Of a DNA stretch of 9,453 nt, positions 6,735 to 9,453 are shown one piece after another. Position 1 is the stretch's first letter; the number at the start of each line of letters is the position of its first letter. Source of the DNA: an uncultured Terriglobus sp. (GTDB taxonomy: Bacteria > Acidobacteriota > Terriglobia > Terriglobales > Acidobacteriaceae); NCBI GenBank assembly GCA_937859825.1, contig CALMAP010000417.1, positions 6,244 to 15,696 on the forward strand, written 5' to 3'. The position numbers were made by a program, and so were the translations under genes. The notes under the pieces were generated by a model, which was not told where the DNA came from, made no database searches, and saw only the letters and a program-made list of their open reading frames with translations.

Positions 6735-6788
6735 AGCCTCAGTCACCTCACGTACTGTTGAACCACATAAATTACAGTCAGACTTCAT
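6732..6788 (-). CDS. Possible small ORF (18 codons) with a CxxC motif; leader peptide or spurious
   Basis: On the minus strand ATG at 6788 opens an 18-residue peptide, MKSDCNLCGSTVREVTEA, ending in TAG. A very strong Shine-Dalgarno, AAAGGAGG (6808-6801), lies 12 nt upstream, rather far. An in-frame ATG at 6800 directly abuts the SD and is unlikely to be used. The peptide contains Cys-Asn-Leu-Cys-Gly. I do not recognise a family. The strong SD, the hairpin at the stop and the terminator about 110 nt downstream make a translated leader in front of thiG conceivable. An ORF this short can also arise by chance. Confidence 0.28.
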   Translation of the reverse strand: MKSDCNLCGSTVREVTEA

Positions 6789-6924
6789 AGGCTGGATCAT
6801 CCTCCTTTCCCGTGTAAGGAATAAACTACGCTCCTGTGCCGCTCCATTGCAACTGGTGCGCCCACGCCGATTTCAGCCAGATACTTGCAGCACAATAAGC
6901 GGATCGTGCATCCGATTGTTTCCA

Positions 6925-6930
6925 AAGGAG
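6925..6930 (+). promoter_or_regulatory. Ribosome binding site that sets a GTG start
   Basis: AAGGAG lies 5 nt before GTG at 6936. The upstream in-frame ATG at 6885 would add 17 residues (with PIVSKG) that look like non-coding leader, and this ribosome site would then fall inside the gene. The same layout, AAGGAG then GTG, is used by nuoA. Confidence 0.7.
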
Positions 6931-6935
6931 CACTT

Positions 6936-7157
6936 GTGAAAGCAGCAACAATCGTTGGCATTCTCTTGATCCTCGGCAGTATCGCGGGCCTTGTTACCGG
7001 AGGCTTTTCCTTTACGCATGAAAAGAAGGATGTCGACGCAGGCCCCATCCAAATCAGCCATGACTCGACGAAGCATGTGCCAATCTCTCCCATCGTCAGT
7101 GGAGTCGTTTTGGTAGCTGGTCTTGGACTCGTGGTAGTCGGAGCGCGTTCGAAATAG
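6936..7157 (+). CDS. Small two-helix membrane protein, DUF3185-like
   Basis: The protein has 73 residues from the GTG start. Helix 1 is about residues 4-22 (ATIVGILLILGSIAGLV) and helix 2 about 50-69 (SPIVSGVVLVAGLGLVVVG). Between them is a polar loop with FSFTHEKKDVDAGPIQIS and a VPISP segment. This GGFSFT, EKK.VD.GPI and VP..P pattern resembles the small uncharacterised membrane proteins classed as DUF3185; this is recognition from memory, not a search. The function is unknown. It ends 21 nt before the prepilin peptidase start and may be co-transcribed with it. Confidence 0.75.
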   Translation: MKAATIVGILLILGSIAGLVTGGFSFTHEKKDVDAGPIQISHDSTKHVPISPIVSGVVLVAGLGLVVVGARSK

Positions 7158-7178
7158 CGGACAGGCGATACTACTTCG

Positions 7179-8042
7179 ATGCCTGCCTTCTGGATCGTCT
7201 TGATTTTTGCAGCAGTTGAGGGGCTGCTCTCCGGCAGCTTCCTCAACGTCTGCATTCAACGGCTGCCGCGAGGCAGATCCGTAGTGAGGCCACGCTCTGC
7301 ATGCATGGCCTGCGGACATACAGTTCGGTGGTTCGACAACGTTCCGGTCTTAAGTTTTATGGTGCTTCGTGGACGTTGCCGGGATTGCTCCGGGAAGATC
7401 TCTCTGCTTTATCCAGCGGTCGAGATCGCAATGGGCGCATGGTTTGTTTTTGCCGCTCTTCCCTTTGCAAAAACCTTCGCGATGGACGCGAGCGGAGAAC
7501 AACTCGTGCTTGCCTTGCTGCATGGCTTGGCGGTAGCCACGTTCGGATTTCTGCTCGTTGGATTGCTTTGCATGGATTGGCAGCGATGGGTGTTGCCAGA
7601 CGAGTTCACCCTTGGGGGCATTTGCCTTGGCCTGTTCTTCGCAGTTGCTGAGTCTTTCTGGGTTCCATCCGTGCCTTACAAAACGTTCTTTACTCCGGAA
7701 GAGGCCTTTTTCGGCAAGCGTTTTGCCGCTGCACTGGCCGGGTACCTTGTGCTCAAATGCATCGGAACGCTCTACCGCATCTTGCGCGGACGCACGGGCA
7801 TGGGGGGTGGCGACGCGAAGCTGCTTGCGATGGTCGGTGCCTTTCTTGGTCTGGAGCAGCTCGCAGTTGCTTTCTTTGTTGCACTGCTCACCTGCACTTT
7901 CTTCGCACTTGGGCTGCTGCTTACCCGCAGGGCAGACGGCAGGACCCCCGTTCCGTTCGGCAGCTTCCTCTCTGTAGGTGGGCTCGTCGCTGCTGCCACA
8001 GGGGAACGCATTCTGAGCTGGTATGCCGGGATGTTCCGCTGA
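7179..8042 (+). CDS. pilD: Type IV prepilin peptidase / N-methyltransferase (A24 family)
   Basis: This polytopic inner-membrane aspartyl protease cleaves the leader of type IV pilins and type II secretion pseudopilins and N-methylates the new N-terminus. The 287 residues are full length. The N-terminal part carries GSFLNVCIQRLP (19-30) and the four-cysteine zinc site C42/C45 and C67/C70, flanking W51, F52, D53, N54, P56 and L58. The first catalytic aspartate is D133 in CMDWQRWVLPD and the second is D212 in GMGGGDAKL. The remainder is hydrophobic, consistent with about seven or eight helices. The ATG at 7179 has only a weak ribosome site and may be coupled to the small gene upstream. The four cysteines indicate a bifunctional enzyme rather than a TadV-type peptidase. 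No pilus gene is adjacent. Confidence 0.94.
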   Translation: MPAFWIVLIFAAVEGLLSGSFLNVCIQRLPRGRSVVRPRSACMACGHTVRWFDNVPVLSFMVLRGRCRDCSGKISLLYPAVEIAMGAWFVFAALPFAKTFAMDASGEQLVLALLHGLAVATFGFLLVGLLCMDWQRWVLPDEFTLGGICLGLFFAVAESFWVPSVPYKTFFTPEEAFFGKRFAAALAGYLVLKCIGTLYRILRGRTGMGGGDAKLLAMVGAFLGLEQLAVAFFVALLTCTFFALGLLLTRRADGRTPVPFGSFLSVGGLVAAATGERILSWYAGMFR

Positions 8043-8054
8043 TCCTGACCGAAA

Positions 8055-8083
8055 GTGACACCACGTCGCGTGCAGCCTAGAAT
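8055..8083 (+). promoter_or_regulatory. Promoter of the nuo operon
   Basis: GTGACA (8055-8060, 5/6 match to TTGACA) and TAGAAT (8078-8083, 5/6 match to TATAAT) are separated by exactly 17 nt. The -10 ends 30 nt before the nuoA GTG, leaving a short 5' leader with the ribosome site. It starts just after the stop codon of the prepilin peptidase gene, separating the complex I operon from the genes before it. Confidence 0.6.
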
Positions 8084-8113
8084 CGAAACATAAGCCCGTT
8101 TTGAAGGAGCCTT

Positions 8114-8524
8114 GTGAACACGTCTCACCCTTACGTGTGGAACTACATTCCGCTGGCATTCCAACTGCTAATCGCGATAGGCCTGGCCGGCGGCATGGTG
8201 GTGGGCTCTTTCTTTATTGGGGGCAAGAAGAAAGGCCATGTGAAGGCTGGAGCCTATGAGTGCGGCATGCTGCCGATCGGCGATGCACGCGGCCGCTTCT
8301 CCGTTCGCTTCTACATGGTAGCGATGCTCTTCATCCTGTTCGACGTGGAAGCGGTATTCATGCTTCCTTGGGCGGTCATCTTCCGCTCGTTGCCGGGCAT
8401 CACGCACTCGCGTTTCTTCGGCTTCTGGGAAATGCTCGTGTATCTCGGATTCGTCGCCGTCGGGCTCTTCTACGTCTGGAAGAAGGGCATTCTGGACTGG
8501 ACCAATGACAAGGCCGACCTGTAG
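8114..8524 (+). CDS. nuoA: NADH-quinone oxidoreductase subunit A
   Basis: NuoA (ND3) is a three-helix subunit of the membrane arm of respiratory complex I, at the junction with the quinone site. The 136 residues have helices at about 13-35, 66-90 and 101-122. The first loop carries YECG (48-51), the conserved cysteine loop, and helix 2 has the conserved RFYMVAMLFILFDVEAVF pattern with D77 and E79. The start is GTG, with AAGGAG only 4 nt upstream (8104-8109). The gene opens the nuo operon; nuoC follows after 29 bp, where nuoB would be expected. Confidence 0.96.
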   Translation: MNTSHPYVWNYIPLAFQLLIAIGLAGGMVVGSFFIGGKKKGHVKAGAYECGMLPIGDARGRFSVRFYMVAMLFILFDVEAVFMLPWAVIFRSLPGITHSRFFGFWEMLVYLGFVAVGLFYVWKKGILDWTNDKADL

Positions 8525-8553
8525 CACTCGATGTTTGTAAACCTGGAGAACAC

Positions 8554-9036
8554 ATGTCTGAAGCTCTGATGACGATTGAGGCAGTGGATCAGGCACTGCC
8601 GGGCAATGCTGCCATGGGTGCTTTGCGGCTGCTGGTGCAGGGTGTGAAGTTCGACCGCGGAGAGCTTACCATCACGGTTGCCGCCTCAGATATCGTGTCT
8701 GCGGCGCGAGCGGTACAGTCTGCCGGTTACAACTTCTTTGAAGACTGCACGGCGGTCGACTGGTATCCAAGCGAGCCGCGGTTCCAGGTGAGCTACCACA
8801 TTGTTTCGCATTCCCTGAAACAGCGCGTGCGACTGGCCGTGATGCTGAGCGGCGACGATCCTTCCGTCGACTCCATCACGCCCGTGTGGCCCTCAGCGAA
8901 CTTCTATGAGCGGGAGGTCTTCGATCTCTTCGGTATCCGCTTTGCGGGACATCCAAACCTGACCCGCATCATGATGCCGACCGATTGGAATGGCCATCCC
9001 CTGCGGAAGGACTACCCGGTTGAAGGCTATCGGTAG
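8554..9036 (+). CDS. nuoC: NADH-quinone oxidoreductase subunit C
   Basis: NuoC (the 30-kDa subunit of complex I) is a hydrophilic subunit of the peripheral arm that packs against NuoD. The 160 residues end in the family signature: WPSANFYEREVFDLFGI starting at W112, then HPNLTRIM and HPLRKDYP (148-155). It is not fused to NuoD as in E. coli. GGAG (8545-8548) lies 5 nt before the ATG. Normally nuoB precedes this gene; here the 29 bp upstream lead directly back to nuoA, and the protein carries no NuoB domain or cysteine cluster, so it is not a NuoBC fusion. Confidence 0.96.
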   Translation: MSEALMTIEAVDQALPGNAAMGALRLLVQGVKFDRGELTITVAASDIVSAARAVQSAGYNFFEDCTAVDWYPSEPRFQVSYHIVSHSLKQRVRLAVMLSGDDPSVDSITPVWPSANFYEREVFDLFGIRFAGHPNLTRIMMPTDWNGHPLRKDYPVEGYR

Positions 9037-9131
9037 TTCCTTGCCGCTTTCGTTCGCCGTGTCGAACCGATTTTGATTAGCAGCACCGCAGGTATCCGTT
9101 TCTTCGTTCTAACCAGTTGTGAGGTTTTCCA

Positions 9132-9453
9132 ATGGCCACTGCCGCTCCTGACCTGCTCATTCCCGGTGTTGAGGATGTTGTTCGCGATGCAAAAAAGCAC
9201 GCCCAGGATCCGGGCGGCGAACAGACCATGGTTCTCAACATGGGACCGCAGCACCCATCGACCCACGGTGTGCTGCGCCTGGTGCTGGAGATCGACGGTG
9301 AGACCGTTGTCTCTCTCGCGCCGGACATCGGCTACCTGCACACCGGCATCGAGAAGACCGCCGAGGCGAAGTTCTACCAGCAGGTGGTACCGCTTACCGA
9401 CCGCATCGACTACCTGAGCCCCATGACCAACAATCTCTGCTACTGCCTTGCCG
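9132..9453 (+). CDS. nuoD: NADH-quinone oxidoreductase subunit D, N-terminus only
   Basis: NuoD (the 49-kDa subunit) forms much of the quinone-binding cavity of complex I. The visible 107 codons include GPQHPSTHG (38-46), in the conserved loop whose histidines (H41, H45) face the quinone, then LRLVLEIDGE, APDIGYLHTGIEK and NNLCYC. The roughly 30 residues before the family core (MATAAPDLLIPG on) are a short variable N-terminal extension. GAGG lies 7 nt before the ATG. The 95 bases between nuoC and nuoD show no gene or clear structure. The gene runs off the right edge. Confidence 0.96.
   Translation, partial: MATAAPDLLIPGVEDVVRDAKKHAQDPGGEQTMVLNMGPQHPSTHGVLRLVLEIDGETVVSLAPDIGYLHTGIEKTAEAKFYQQVVPLTDRIDYLSPMTNNLCYCLA

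Larger units (their letters stand above)
6538..6935. other. 398-base stretch without a conventional gene between thiG and the small membrane protein gene
   Basis: No protein-coding gene of normal size is visible on either strand. The region holds a leftward terminator (6588-6620), a dyad (6719-6734), a possible minus-strand 18-codon ORF (6732-6788) and a segment resembling the 16S rRNA 3' end (6790-6809). A short repeat CGGAT/ATCCG (about 6900-6915) lies just before the downstream ribosome site. I looked for a thiamine pyrophosphate (THI-box) riboswitch upstream of thiG and did not find its conserved CTGAGA or CTGATCTGGATAAT-type segments. Confidence 0.6.

Noticed and set aside
6790..6809. 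A remnant of a 16S rRNA gene
   Set aside because: Only 20 bases match; the bases on the left do not match the preceding 16S helix and no 16S-23S spacer follows, so it is not a decayed rRNA gene.
6538..6900. A thiamine pyrophosphate (THI-box) riboswitch for thiG
   Set aside because: The conserved CTGAGA and CTGATCTGGATAAT/CCAGCG-type segments are absent on the minus strand; only an isolated CTGAG occurs.
6885..6935. ATG at 6885 as start of the small membrane protein
   Set aside because: It has no ribosome site and would bury the clear AAGGAG/GTG start at 6936; the added residues do not fit the family's hydrophobic N-terminus.
7350..8159. Minus-strand 269-codon ORF
   Set aside because: It is antisense to the prepilin peptidase and the nuo promoter, has a Lys/Cys/Ser-rich composition and no motif; a shadow of the real gene.

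Overview
The window looks like a moderately GC-rich bacterial chromosome, most likely an acidobacterium of the Terriglobia/Acidobacteriaceae type (Granulicella, Terriglobus or Edaphobacter relatives). This placement rests on recognised gene families: a cellulose operon led by a giant BcsQ-type ATPase, a DUF3185-like small membrane protein beside a prepilin peptidase, and an ND3/NuoA-led complex I operon. It is an inference, not a search result. No insertion sequence, phage gene, CRISPR array or rRNA gene is visible.

Left block (1-4454, minus strand): the start of a bacterial cellulose synthesis operon. An 870-residue protein ends in a BcsQ/ParA-like ATPase domain. Its stop codon overlaps the start codon of bcsA, which runs off the left edge just as its PilZ (c-di-GMP binding) domain begins. 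BcsB, BcsZ and BcsC would be expected beyond the left edge.

Centre (4700-6600): a plus-strand tRNA-Gly(GCC)/tRNA-Cys(GCA) pair with a good promoter, then gmhA (sedoheptulose-7-phosphate isomerase, heptose for LPS) on the plus strand. It converges on thiG (thiazole synthase) on the minus strand with only 2 bp between the two stop codons.

Between thiG and the next gene lies a roughly 400-base stretch without a conventional gene, but it is not empty. A strong intrinsic terminator points leftwards only about 50 bp before thiG. Upstream of it are a short hairpin, a possible 18-codon ORF and a stretch nearly antisense to the 3' end of 16S rRNA. Together these suggest an undescribed minus-strand transcript or a thiG leader.

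Right block (6936-9453, plus strand): a 73-residue two-helix membrane protein, a complete type IV prepilin peptidase (PilD family), and then the start of the complex I operon with its own promoter: nuoA, nuoC and a truncated nuoD. nuoB, normally between nuoA and nuoC, is absent from this cassette.

The most interesting items are the BcsR-like/linker/BcsQ fusion with an altered P-loop, the missing nuoB, and the unexplained minus-strand leader or RNA locus in front of thiG.
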